Positions 37,468 through 51,410 of a stretch of 64,000 nt of DNA are shown piece after piece (the stretch's first letter is position 1; every line of letters begins with the position of its first letter). The position numbers and the translations under genes were made by a program. The notes beneath the pieces were generated by a model, which saw only the letters and a list, made by a program, of their open reading frames with translations, had not been told where the DNA came from and searched no databases. The stretch comes from Batkoa obscura (taxonomy: Eukaryota; Entomophthoromycota; Entomophthoromycetes; Entomophthorales; Batkoaceae), in contig JASVEC010000011.1 in assembly GCA_030770535.1 (NCBI GenBank), forward strand, positions 1,178,001 through 1,242,000, read 5' to 3'.

Positions 37468-37498
<31 letters not shown>

Positions 37499-37852
37499 CA
37501 TATTCAATTATTTTTAAAAAAAAGTTATTTAAATAAAAGCAACTTCCCACTTTTTTTAACTTAGTTTTTATTTTTTTTTGTTTGGAATTTTTTTTAACTA
37601 TAAACATTCAAATTCAGATCAAAAATTAATTTCTGCTTCAATTTTTCAGGCTTTATAGTTAAGATTTGCCCAAAAAAGAAAGAAACATAAAATACCTAAT
37701 ATCTGACAAATCATCTATCCAATTTATTTCCAAAATGATTGGTTTCTTAAAATTAGACTCAAACCCAAGCAATTAACAACATTTGTAAAAAAAAATTCCA
37801 TCCAAAAAAAACTTCATTCATTTTTCAATATTTTATCACTCAATATCTATCA
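37045..37852. other. Divergent promoter region of SEC1 and EAF7
   Basis: AT-rich, with a GATAAT/AATAAT microsatellite at about 37468-37500 and T-rich tracts near 37560-37600. No gene was seen. Confidence 0.55.
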
Positions 37853-38676
37853 ATGGCACAAAAAAAGAATAAAAAGAAAACCCCATTAAAATCCAAAAAA
37901 TTAATATTAACTAGTATCAATGAAAATGAGGAATTTATTAATTCCTCTGAAGAGTCCACACCGATTAAGTTAGATGAATTAAATAGTCCAATTGAAATGG
38001 ATAATGATACTGTAAGATTTATTTAAATATCAAATTTTTAGAAATGGAATTAATAAAAGGATACAAAAAAGGATACAAAAAAGATAGGATTGAATGTTCT
38101 AGGAATCAAAAGAACTGGGGGGTTAATTTCTGATTCTCATTTAAAAGAAGAAATAACTCGAATTGAACCAGAATCGGATAATTCAGAATCAAAATCACAA
38201 AGTGAATGGAGCGTTGCAGCAGATACATTACTATTTAAATGTATAGCTAATAATAAACCAGCTGGTAATAGGAATTTAAAAATATTCATTTAATTTATAA
38301 ATTAAAATATTATGTATGGAATATTAAATTTAAAATCATTTTAGGTTTACACAAACATTTTCGAATGGCGAATATTTGTTATTTATTTAATAAAAATAAT
38401 GCACATCCAAAAACAAATTCAGAAATTTGGGAGCGATTGAATGAATTATATGATATGCAAGCGGTGGATGAAATTGTAAGTTTGTTAATTGAATCTTCCA
38501 TTATTTAATGGGGATATTAATAAATGAAGATTGATTTTTTTATTTTTTAGGAATTAAAAGAACCGGATGAATGGAGTTGTAAATTGGGAAATCATATTGA
38601 TCTATCAAAACAAATTGAATTTGAGTTACCACCTCAGTTTAAGGAATTGATGAATAAGAAATTCAAACAAAAATAA
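37853..38676 (+). CDS. EAF7: NuA4 histone acetyltransferase subunit Eaf7 (MRGBP-like)
   Basis: Four exons: 37853-38011, 38060-38264, 38345-38475 and 38551-38676 (621 nt, 206 residues). The C-terminal two-thirds is the CT20/Eaf7 domain: EWSVAADTLLFKCIANNKPA, then GLHKHFRMANICYLF, SEIWERLNELYDMQAVDE and a final FELPPQF. Eaf7 helps anchor the Eaf3 chromodomain module of the nuclear NuA4 complex. The N-terminal ~70 residues are Lys- and Glu/Ser-rich and probably disordered. Exon 2 begins with a duplicated 12-nt unit (GATACAAAAAAG twice) whose internal AG could serve as an alternative in-frame acceptor. Intron 1 ends in AAAAG, an unusual but phase-consistent acceptor. Confidence 0.85.
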
Positions 38677-39118
38677 GAATGAAGATTAATATATATTATT
38701 GAGTTAATTATTAAAATAAAATATAAATTGTTTTTTTATTGCAAAGGTTGTTCTATATTTGAGTAAAGTTGATGTATTGGAATTTATTTTGTTGCTTTTA
38801 TCTAATAGTTGGATTATTATTTATTTGTTTATTGTGATTAATCAATTTCTATGGAAATGATATTCCAATTATTTATGTAACAATCTTTTTTTCAGGGATA
38901 CTATAATCTCTCAATTTTATACAATTCTTCATCAAATTTAGTAACAATAATAATAATAATAATCCGTGTTAATAATAAAAATAGATTATATTTCAACAAT
39001 TTTATTTTTTTTACATATTTTGACTTTGACTTAAATAAATGATAAAAATGAACTAGTTTAAAAATATGATGCAAAAAATAAAAATTATATGAAACAAATT
39101 TAATAAACTTCAGTTATA

Positions 39119-40444
<1,326 letters not shown>

Positions 40445-40813
40445 AATTGCTAAAATGAAAACAAATAAAAAGGTGAACGATTTTTTAAAATGTTAAAAAT
40501 ATCGAAATTTTTTATAAATCGTCATTGATTTATGCAGTTTTTTTTTGAGCATTGAATACTAATTGAGATTAGGAATTCGGTTCTTTGAAATAGAAATGTT
40601 AAAAGATTTTAAATAAATTTCTAAAATTTTCATATTGAAATTTAATAAATAAAATATAAATTATTTTACTTTTTAAAACTTATTATATAAAATAAAAATT
40701 ATTAGTAATAATTTAATTTATGTTTATCCCTTTATAAAATTAATAAACTTTAAATCTTATATAAAGTAATCTTATCTTTAATTTTTAATATTAAAATTAT
40801 TTTTTTTCAATAT

Positions 40814-41558
40814 TTATTTTTGTTCTAATTCAACCAAAACACCACCGCAATCTTTAGGATGTAAAAAGATTACTGGTTTACCGTGAGCCCCAATCTTTGG
40901 TTTTTTATCTAATGATCGAATATTTTGAGATGTAAGATCTTGTAATGCTCTAAATACATCATCCACCTAAAAAAATCAATTTTATTAACAAATTCATTTT
41001 TATTTCTTTTAATAATTAATAACTTAATATACTCTTTATTTTAAAACTTACTTCAATACAAATATGATGAATTCCACCACTTTGATTTTTATTTAAAAAG
41101 TTTTGAATTGGTGAATTTTCCCCATATGGATGTAATAATTCAATTTTAGTATTGCCTAAATTAACAAATACAGTATAAACTCCATGATCTGGAAGTGCCT
41201 AATTATTTGGAAATTAAATTATTGATTTAATTTATTTTTTTGAAAATTGAAATTGAAATGTCGAGGTGATGTCGTGAATGTTAATATTACCTCTTTTGAA
41301 CTAACTTCAGCTCCTAATATATCTTTGTAAAATCGAGTACTGGCTTCAATATCAGGTACCGCAATGGCTACATGATTTAATCGTCCTAATTGCCAAATCT
41401 AGATTTCTTAAATTTTATTCAATTTAAAATTTAATAATAATATAAATTACCTTGCTTTTAACCCCATCTAATGATTTAGCTGAAAATTTACAAGTGGTTA
41501 CAACTTGACAGTTGAAAGCATTCTTCTTTATTATATTTCTTCCAAGTTGAAATAGCAT
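40814..41558 (-). CDS. MCEE: Methylmalonyl-CoA epimerase, mitochondrial
   Basis: Four exons: 41558-41451, 41398-41291, 41198-41052 and 40966-40814 (516 nt, 171 residues). A vicinal-oxygen-chelate (glyoxalase-fold) enzyme that converts (S)- to (R)-methylmalonyl-CoA in propionyl-CoA breakdown. LGRLNHVAIAVPDIEAS opens the first half (metal ligand His45). NTKIELLHPYGENSPIQNFL follows, then GGIHHICIEVDD (ligand His116 or 117), and VLVELEQK ends the protein (ligand Glu167). The first ~35 residues (MLFQLGRNIIKKNAF) are basic and hydrophobic, as expected for import into mitochondria. The pathway normally needs a B12-dependent mutase, which is not in this window. Confidence 0.93.
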
Positions 41559-41744
41559 TTTATATTTTATTTTTAGTTAAAAACAAAATGTTGATAAAAC
41601 AAATTTTCAATCAAATTTGACTAAAACAACGTATAAATCTAATTGGCTACGTTTTATGATGAGGTCACCACTCATAAGAGTTAAAAAATAATAAATAAAT
41701 TTAAAGCATACAATAAAATTTATTTTCAAATATAAAAAAACTAT

Positions 41745-43853
41745 TTAATTCGATAAATTATTTGGAGTATTTAAAAGATTAGGAGGTTCAATGCCTTTTG
41801 ATTTATAAAACTCCATAGTGTTTTTAGCTATTTTAGCCAAATTATTGGGCTCAATACCAAAATGTTTATATACTTCTTTGTAATCTCCAGACATACCAAA
41901 AGTAGTCATACCTAAGGAAGCATGAGCATATTTAGACCATCCAAAGGTAGATAAAGCTTCACAGCTGATTACTGGAATATTATTTAAAAACACGCTTTGT
42001 TTATACTCATTATCTTGTTCTTCAAATAATTCAAAACATGGCATAGAAACTACTCTACAAGATATATTCTCTTTCTTTAATAATTCATGAGCATCAACAG
42101 CAATTGAAACTTCGGATCCAGTAGCAACTAATATAACTTCCGGTTTATCAGAGTCTTTTAATATATAAGCACCTTTTAAAGCTAATTTATAAGAGGAATT
42201 TTCAAGGGTTGGTACTTTTTGCCTTGATAAACAAAGTACAGTTGGACTATGTTCATGAGTAAAAGCACTATAATAGGCAGCAGATACTTCATTACCATCC
42301 GCTGGACGTTGAACATAAACATTGGGTGTTGCTCTTAATAAAGCTAAAGTTTCAATTGGTTGATGGGTTGGTCCATCTTCACCTAACCCAATTGAATCAT
42401 GTGTCATTATATAAAGTATTCGGAAATTGGAAAGGGCTGATAATCTAAAAGCACCAAGGCCATAACTTAAAAAGTTAAGAAAAGTAGCACAAAAAGGGAT
42501 TAAACTACCATGAGCTGCTATACCATTAGATATAGCAAACATAGCATGTTCTCTAACGCCATATCGAATATATCTACCATCATAACCTGTATCCTTATCT
42601 TTAGTTGGAAAAAAATCTTTAGCTTCATTCCATCTTGTTAAGTTGGATGGTGTTAAATCTGCAGAACCACCAATAAGCTCAGTAAAAATAGAAGATATTG
42701 AATTAAGCACTTCATTTGAGCAATTCCTAGTGGCAAGCATTTCTCCAACCTTTTTAAATTGTGGTAAGGATTTCTCCCAGTTTTCAGGAAGCTTATTCGA
42801 TATTCTTCTTTTAAAATCTTCAGCTAATTCTGGGTATTTTTGAGAGTATTCGACTAATTTACTATTCCATTCTTCTTCAGTTTTAATTCCTCTCTTCTCA
42901 ACTTCCTTCCAAAGTTCAGAAACTTCTTGAGGGATATGGAACTTTTTACTTACATCAAACCCAAGTTTTGATTTGATACTATTAATTCCTTCATCACCAA
43001 AAGCATTACTATGTACATCAGCAGTACCAGCTTTTTGAGCACCAAAACCAATAGTAGTACGAATTCTTATTAAAGTTGGTTTATCAGTAACATTTTTTGC
43101 TTTTTTGATACATTCCCTAATACCTTCAAAGTCGGTATCCCCTTTTTCTACTGAAAGTACATGCCAACCATAAGATTTATATCTCATTTCAACATCTTCA
43201 TGGAAAGCGAGATCCGTGCTACCATCAATAGTCACTTTATTATCATCATAGAAAGCAATCAATTTGCCCAATTTTAATCTACCAGCAAGTGAACAAGCTT
43301 CACTAGAAATACCTTCCATCATACAGCCGTCACCAAGGATACAATAAGTATAATGATCAATAATTGAGATATCTTTTTTATTAAAAGTTTCAGCTAAATT
43401 GGCTTCAGCAAGAGCTAAACCAACTGCATTAGCGATACCTTGTCCAAGTGGTCCAGTAGTTACTTCAATACCTTCAGTAATATGTGATTCTGGATGGCCT
43501 GGTGTTTTACTATTTAATTTTCTTAAACTTTTAATATCTTCCATACTCAAATTGCCACCCGATAAATGTAACATAGCATATTGTAAAGCACAGGCATGTC
43601 CATTAGAAAGTACAAATCGATCCCTATTGATCTAAAATATTGTTAGTTTTATAGAATGATTGAAATTGACTAGAATTACCCATTTGGAGTTTTTTGGATT
43701 ATAGTTCATTGCTTCGGAATAAAGGATATGGGCTATTGGAGCACATCCCATTGGAGCACCTGGGTGCCCACTTCCTGCTTCCTCGACCATGTCCGCACAT
43801 AATACTCGAATAGTATTAACCGATAATAATTCAACTCCTTTATTAAAACCCAT
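41745..43853 (-). CDS. TKL1: Transketolase
   Basis: Two exons: 43853-43680 and 43631-41745 (2061 nt, 686 residues, typical for fungal transketolase). It moves two-carbon ketol units between sugar phosphates in the non-oxidative pentose phosphate pathway, using thiamine diphosphate, in the cytosol. Marks are [17 protein letters not shown] (about 25-40), the TPP motif [11 protein letters not shown] (Gly158-Asp-Gly) with IAFYDDN about 30 residues on, the pyrimidine-domain [29 protein letters not shown], and the C-terminal lobe with [10 protein letters not shown]. All expected catalytic motifs are intact. It is divergent from the transporter gene at 45365. Confidence 0.97.
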
Positions 43854-45364
43854 TATTATTTATTTTAGAATTATACACATTATTTGGTTTATATACTTTT
43901 TGCTTTGTTCAATGACGCAAGCTTTACTTGATTTCCCTATTTTTTATTTTCATAGTTTATTAATTGAAGTCATAATATATCATTATTTGTGTTTTATGAC
44001 TTAAATATTAAAATAATCGTTAAAATAAAAAGTTTATTTCTTGTTTGATTTAATGCATATAAATAAGCTAAAGTAATAATCTTCAAATATATTTGAACTT
44101 ATTATATGAGTGTTTTGTATTTATCAAAACAGTTTGTTTATATTTACTAAATTAAGCAATATGATATTGAGTGCATTTATTAATATCAGAATTTTAAAAT
44201 TCAAACGAACTAATATAATAATTATTTATCAATACGAGATATTAAAGTTTTTTATTTAGGACAATATAAAGTGAATATAAATATCTTATTGCTATCTGAA
44301 TTGTCAAACTTGTATAATAATATGACGTTTCTAAGAATAACTTGAATTAAATTCTAAGAATAATTAGCTTGAAAATTTATTTAAGTTGATACTAGCTGAT
44401 GGCGGAGGTAGTTTTAAAGTTGCTTTAATAAAGTAGGATGATACTTATTTCTTTTATTTACATGTATGTCACTTAAATTTCATGAATATTGAATATTTAT
44501 TTACAATTTTAATTCTTTTTATTGAGTCTTTAACATTGCCTATCATTTTCCCACGCTTTTAATTTTTATTCTTTATCTGGACAAGACGGAAAATAAACCA
44601 AATTATTTAAAATTTGTCCATCTCAAAAATAGAGAGTATATTCTTTGCTTCCTCTTATTTACACGTCCCCCTTTTCATTTACTATATATATTCTTTAAGT
44701 GCTCATTTGATAATAAAATTTGATTTTTCCATTCTTATAAGTCAACTGGGTACCGATTAACCCCTTTGAAGTTATAAAAGAAATAGAAACTTTTAACCCT
44801 TAGTTTTTACATTAGCTATGAACAATTAGTATCATGGTCTGGTATATTATAATATAAGATATATATCTATTATTTGAAGAAAGTTTTCATAATATAATAT
44901 AGTAATAACAAATATTAATATTGTAACCCTTTCAAGAACCAACATTATAACCTTGATTAAAAATTGAAAATGATATCACAGCATAATTGAGCAACAAAGT
45001 CTTAGATCACACCACATCATGTGTGAGTTTTAAAACCTGTCTTTTTTTTAAACACTGAATTAAAATTATCCGTTAAATTAAAAAATTTCAGATTACTAAT
45101 AACTTGTACAATTTTATGAGACCTTAAACAATAGAAAAATTATAAAAATTTAAAAATCAATAATCTCTGCTTTCACTTTTTGACAGTTTATTTATCTTTC
45201 TCCATTATCACTTCTATTCGATCTAGTAACTAAAAGTGTTTTATTAATTGGTTTATTTCCATTTATAGAATAGCCTTGAAAATCAACAAGAATATTAAGT
45301 GGTCATTGTTTGTAATTAGAAAATAGTTTTTAATTTCTTTAATATTTCGTAAATATTTATTTTG
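43854..45364. other. Divergent intergenic region with the start of a tandem duplication
   Basis: AT-rich up to about 44950, nothing recognised. From about 44960 onward the sequence resembles 51030-51410 (shared CACAGCATAATTGA and a later CATGTGT), so the transporter duplication includes roughly 400 bp of promoter. Confidence 0.6.
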
Positions 45365-48300
45365 ATGAGTAAAGAATCTCCAATATCAAGTTCACCCTTT
45401 TCTAGATTAAGACCTAGTAAAACAGGTACCAATTCAACCACACAATCTTCAACAAGTTCACCATATGATTCTAGGTTACAAAAAGCCTCATTAAGTTCCA
45501 CATTAAATGAGGATGTCCAGGAGCATGAAAATAAGAGGTAATATATTCAAGATAGATGAATAAAGTAGAAAATCAGAATACTCAATAGATTATAAACCAA
45601 TTTTAAGATCTTTGACTTATAATTCTTCTTTTTTAGAGAAGCTTCAAAGGCACTTCCACAAGTTCCTAACAATAACGCGTACGGTTTAAACTTAAACGAT
45701 TTAGAAAAAAAGGATATTCAACCTGAAACAACCCCACTTCAAGACCTGTTTGGTATAAAAAATGAAACAAATAGTCCTAAAGCAATAATTAGTAATAAAA
45801 ATGTTAGTACCCCAAGGATAATAACTTCAACGGCGAGTAAACAAAATCTTAGCAATGAACAAGAAATGGAGCAAACTAATGAAGAAAGAAATCAAATGAC
45901 TGTTCAAACAGCAATAACAGATTTTGAAATGCCATTACCAGCTAGAACAAAATTATTGAATAGTAATTTACCACCTTCACCAGAACCTGAAAATACACGG
46001 TTAAGAAAGATCTTGCTATTTTTTAAAAAAGGAAGACATTCTATTAATCCAATTATATTTAAAAGGATTATAAAATCTTCAATTGCTTTCTTTTTAGCTA
46101 CTTTATTGGTTATCATTGACCCAGTTCGAGATGTTTTAGGTAATGGTTCCTATACCGCCATCATTGCTACTATTATTTTCGATTCTTGTAGGACAGTTGG
46201 TGCTCAATTAGAAAGTACATTATTGACCTGTATATGTTCTTTAATCGGACTATTAATTTATATAACAGCCTTTGGGTTTTATATCCTATTTAACAAGAAT
46301 AATGTAATTAGAGATAACGATAATAGTGTGATACTTGATGGATCTTTTATACTTGCTTTATTTCTTTATACTTATATGTTTATATCGGGTATTATTAAAA
46401 CAAAATTTCCAAAATTAACAGGACCTATTACTTTACTCAATGTGATTATGTTAATTAGTCTTACTCAAATTCCATTTGGTTCTGATGTATTTACGCTTAC
46501 TACTTTTGGTTTAATTTTATCTCCATCTTTGATAGGTGTAGGTATTAGTACTTTTGTCAATGTCACTTTATGGCCTGAATCAGCTTCTCAAGATCTTGGT
46601 GATTCACTTGTACTTACTTTGGAGTCACTTCATTCAACTTTAAATTTACTTTCAGATAGTTTTCTTTTAAAAGATGATACTTTAAGTATAACACCTCATG
46701 ATTTAGAGATACTTCATTCACGTTCAATTACTGCTGTCACTGCATTAGTAAAGGCTGGTAGAGAAGCAAGATATGAATATGCTTACTCTATTCATCCACC
46801 AAATGATTATAAAACATTGATCAATCTATCACTTTTATTACAACAACATTTAGGTGGTCTTAATTTGGCTGTACAAAGACAAAGACAATTACTTGGCCTG
46901 AGGAAAACAGATAGTGAAGATATTAGTCCAGTAACTACAAGAAGTAATTCACCTACAGAGATAAAAGCATTTTCATTACCACCATCCCCATCTGCTCTTA
47001 GTTTAAGTAAATTAGGTGGCGAAATTATGCCTATCACTCCTGAGATAGACCCGATACTAGCAAGGGATTTGATCCACGATATATTACATATCGTAAGCGC
47101 ACCTTTAGCTAAAATGAGTGAAGTATGCTCTGAAGCTATTGGGTTAGCAAAAGAACTGTTGATAAATGAAAGTGAAATAAAATCAAAAACGGAAGAAGAA
47201 AAACCAAAGCATTGTTGCCATTGTGCAGCTTTAAAAGAGTTTTCAGAAGAAGAATGCCCACATAATCTTCAAAATGAAAAGAGTAAAAAACCAGAAGATT
47301 TAAAAGACATGATTGTTAAATTAAAGGAAGCCACATTAGAATTTGAACTTGCAGAAGGAAGATGTCTTAAACTGATTCATAAACAAGTGCTTTTTACACC
47401 TCATTTACATGCTCCATTTCCAGAACCTATGCTTGTTGTATTTTCAGGCATTTTTTCTATTCGAGAGTTTTCTAAGTCTATCACTAATTTTTTGGAAAAA
47501 GAAGAAACATTTTTATCATTAAGACCATATATAAGCAAACGATCTGGATTTTTAGGTACTGGTCCATCTACTTTATCAAAACAAAAAAGATGGTGGAGGC
47601 CAAATATTACATGGGTAAAATGGTTAAAAGGGAATAGATTATCAGAAGATCCTCAACAATATGAATCAAATGATACTACCGACAATTCCCTTAAAGATGT
47701 TAATTCTCAATATGAGAAAAATAAGAGAGGTAACTAATTATGTTTGCTAGTTTAAACTTAACTAAATATAAAATAGAAGCTGAAAAGGAAGATGAAGAAC
47801 ATGCAAATGATCCTATAGCGTTACCAGCTCAACGATGGACCAAGCCAGAATATCATACAAGGAATGCGTTTAAAAGCACTTCTGAACCCGGTAAATTTAA
47901 AGGAATTATTGCTAGCCTTCGATTTAAGCTATGGAAAGCGTTACAAGTATTTAATACTTTTGAAGTGAAATTCGCAGTCAAATTAGTTTTAGTGGTAGGT
48001 TTACTATCTTTCCCAGTTTTTGTACCAAAATTTTCATCATATTATACATCCATCCGAGGTATATGGGGTGCTATTGCAGCTATGTTAATTGTAAATCAAA
48101 CTATTGGAGGTACTTTGAAGTTAGGTATCATTCGTTTAATTGGTACAATCATAGGTGCTATATGGGGCTATTTGACTCTTTTAGCAAGTAATAATACAGA
48201 AAACGTTTATTTGGTTGTGATTATGATTTGGATTTATGCAGCTCCAAGTTGGTATTTTATTGTTACTACAAGTTATTCTAAAATTGGGTTTAATGGCTTA

Positions 48301-49251
48301 ATTGCATATGTGGTTATTTTATTTGTAGGTTATAAACATTCTTCAAATAATGATATATTCACTATTGTTCTTCTTCGTACAGCAAGTGTTGTTGTTGGTT
48401 TAATTGTATCTATGGTTGTTAGTTCAACTATCTGGCCATTTTCAGCAAGAAGAGAATTAAGAAAACTAATTGCTTCTTTATTGGCTGATATGGGTATGAG
48501 TTTTGGTAAAGTAGCAGCATTATGTATGTCATCTAATACAACTACTGAATGGAAAGAATTACAATCTCAAATTAATTTATGTAATCGAAAGTTGCAAAAA
48601 CGAATACTTTCAGCTAAAAGTTTACATTTATTTGCACTAGATGAACCTAGACTTAAAGGCCCATTTCAAGCACCAGTTTATTCCGAGCAGATTCGTATTT
48701 TACAAGATGTTTTAGATCAACTTGTTGCTATGACTGGAGCTGTATCTCAACTCACTCCTGATGTTCAAAAAACAGTCATTTTTCCATTTAATTCTTATCG
48801 TAAATTTATGGTCTCTTCAGTTATTTTATATTTTTATGTGCTCTCTGGGGCTTTGCGTTCTAAAATGCCATTACCACCTTATCCTCCTCCAATCCATGCT
48901 ATACGTTATCAATTGATGTTAAAAACTAGATCTGCATTGGTAAAGAAGTTCAAAAAGAATAGTTACAATACTCTACCACTACATAAATCAATATTAGAAC
49001 GTTCCGATGAATTTAGAAATGAGGCTGTTGGGTCTCATTTAGAGTTAAATACTACGCTTAGTTTTGATCAAAAAAATCTACATGAAGAATTTAATCATAT
49101 ATATTGGTATACATATATGGCTGGGTTGGTAAGATTATTTGAAGATGTCGAGTTGTTGGGGCATAATATTGCTGGGTTAGTGGGAGAGACTTCAATACCA
49201 GTTAAAGAGCATATAGTTACTTTTCCAGATGATGATGAAGATGATGATTAA
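45365..49251 (+). CDS. BRE4/ArAE-type two-bundle membrane transporter, copy 1
   Basis: Three exons: 45365-45537, 45637-47729 and 47777-49251 (3741 nt, 1246 residues). Two long frames here look like separate genes, but a 47-nt intron (GTAACTAATT...ATAAAATAG) joins them in phase. A disordered Ser/Asn-rich N-terminus (about 1-195) is followed by a first membrane bundle (about 200-365, with SSIAFFLATLLVIIDPVRDV). A long soluble region comes next, holding a Cys/His-rich HCCHCAALKEF stretch, then a second bundle (about 820-985, with LIGTIIGAIWGYL), and an acidic tail PDDDEDDD. The layout matches the fungal ArAE_2_N / BRE4 (DUF2421) family, putative ER or plasma-membrane exporters related to aromatic-acid exporters and linked to brefeldin A sensitivity. 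The substrate is unknown. Confidence 0.9.
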
Positions 49252-49489
49252 GATTACTTTTTTGTAACTAATATTTATCATTAATTTTTATTGAATTGTT
49301 ATTGTTAATTTTTACTAATATTAATAAAAGAAAGTTATGTTATTAATCTATTTACAACATTGTTTAATTTTATGAAAGTTATACAAAAAGGTAGTTGAAA
49401 TTTCTTAAGAATACTAGATAAAACAAAAAATAGGTTTAAAACATCTTTATACTTTTCATAATCTACAGACAGGTATTTAAGCTTTAATA

Positions 49490-49660
49490 CTCCCTCCGTT
49501 CAGAAAAGAGATTCCAGTTGAAAATAGCAAGAACTTTAACTTAAAACGTCAACTAAACATGAACATGTCTTTTCTCGTTCAAGGATTCTACTTACAATCC
49601 TTCCGCTCAATAGCGCCTAAAAAATGGAAAAATAAATGAAACTAATGAAAGACATTTTCA
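49490..49660. repeat. Degenerate element related to the MITE family
   Basis: The stretch 49566-49655 aligns with the MITE interior (CTTACAATCCTTCCGCTCAA then AGCGCCTAAAAAATGGAAAA) but has different outer bases (a TGTCTTTT end and an AAAGACATTTT end, themselves inverted repeats). Just upstream is ACTCCCTCCGTTCAGAAAAG, which resembles the CTCCCTCCGT terminus of Stowaway/Tc1-mariner elements. It may be a sister subfamily or the end of a larger parent element. Confidence 0.5.
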
Positions 49661-50690
49661 AATCTTTTATTTATTTTTTAAATTCAAAAGCCAAAGGGCT
49701 TTGTGTTTTATTAGATTAAAATAAAATATCTACATGAGTAGCATTAGGGTGGTACAAAGTGAAAAACTGGGCGATTCTCATAGAAGTTTGTGAAAGAAGC
49801 CATCATGAGGTGATTGATGCCAGTCATAAAGGAAGGAATCAGGAAGCGTATAGTATCGCTTTTGTTGTGCACAAGCCTATCAATTGAGAGCCTTATTTCA
49901 GAAAAGATAAGGTTCAGAGATCCAAGAAAGAGGTCATTTGGCGCTATGGAGGTGGGATAGAACATTAGTTTAGTGTGAGAGGAAGAGACAAACATAAACA
50001 TAAAAATAAAACAAGTAATACCTAGGTAATGGGTATTTTTACATGAAGGTTTATCCACTGAAAGTAGGGATAGGCTATCAAGTTATGTAAATTGAGGCGG
50101 AAAGTCCTGGAAAAAATTATATATTTTATTTATAGAAAAAATAATTAAACTTTATTTATACTCCAATGGGTAGTTATTTTTAAAATTTTATTTTTTCCAT
50201 TAAAAATTATTAAATGTTATTAGAAATAAAACAAAATAAATAATTCTAATTTTAAATCCTTTTTTATATTTATTAAAATAGCTTGGTTATTATAAATAAT
50301 CATGTTTTTTGTTTTTATGCAACAGCAGACTTAAATAATACTACCAAATATTAATATAATAAAAATATAGTTTGTAAAAATTTAAAAACATATCACTTTA
50401 TTATAAAGTAAATGTATACATATATAATCGCTTATTTTATTAAATATATTTTATTTATATTACTTATAGCATTTTTGTTGATTTTTATAAGATTAAATTT
50501 TATTTATTTCACAATTCACTTTTAAATTTTTACTACTATAATCAATTACAAAAAAGCAGAGACATTTGACTCATTCAATTTACATAAGACCCAATATTCA
50601 AAGATTTTTACATCAAATATAGTAAATAAAAAATAGACTGATATTGCAAAAATTATAATACTCAACTCATTGTTTTGTCTAATCTTTGTT
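49661..50690. other. Spacer between the duplicated transporters, first part
   Basis: About 49740-50100 has more G and C than its surroundings. It has a minus-strand open stretch of about 104 codons that starts only at GTG and matches no family I recognise. From 50110 to 50650 the sequence is strongly AT-rich. No supported gene. Confidence 0.5.
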
Positions 50691-51030
50691 TGGAAAATCT
50701 TGAACCCTCAAGAACAAGGTTTTATTAAATGGAATCAAATTAATGAAGAAGATCAGAGGGCGATTTAACCAAGGCTTTAGCCTTGTAGGATCTAGAGATT
50801 GACCTTTGAATCCCCAACGAAGTTCTTTGATACAGACTGTACCATTTAATATAAGGATGCTGAAAAATCGGCATCGGTATATTTGGCTGAATGCTCACAG
50901 CGGGAATGGTACACCATCCTTTGGATGGACTCTATGATTCAAGAGGTAAAAGTGAGCCTAAAACCTTTAAAAATTCGTTCTAGGTGGAAAGAGGAAAAAA
51001 TGGGATGGTCAATAAGTTCTGTCTAAAAAG
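50690..51030. other. Spacer between duplicated transporters: GC-richer orphan segment
   Basis: This part is visibly richer in G and C than flanking DNA. A plus-strand stretch of about 58 open codons ends near 51028 and includes LAECSQREWYTILWMDSM; it has no initiating ATG of its own and no recognised family. It could be a fragment of a gene trapped during the duplication. Confidence 0.3.
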
Positions 51031-51410
51031 TTCAAAATGATTTCACAGCATAATTGACTAACAAATTCTTAAATCATCTCATGTGTAACTTTAAAACTCA
51101 TCATTTTTTCAAGTTCAATTGAAATCATCCGTTAAATTAAAAATCTTTCAAGTTTCCAGTAGTGTGCCACCCATAAACACATAAATCTTGAAGAATAGAA
51201 TAAATACAAAATAAAATAAAATAAAATAAAAATGAAAATTCCTCTTTCTCTTTTAATTGCTGTTCATCTACCTCATTATCACTTTTGCTCAGCCTAACAT
51301 TTAAAAGCCTTTTTTAACTGTTTTATTTTCCTTTATAAGACATCTTTAAATCAAGAAGAATCATTTATTTGTATTTAAATAGAATCAAAATTGTATGTAT
51401 ATTTATTTTA

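Noticed and set aside
47740-49251. Second ORF of the transporter as an independent gene
   Set aside because: The ATG lies inside a 47-nt intron that joins both frames in phase; the family has both parts in one protein.
49744-50058. A 104-codon minus-strand frame as a possible gene
   Set aside because: It opens with GTG only, matches no family I recognise and has no splice partners nearby.
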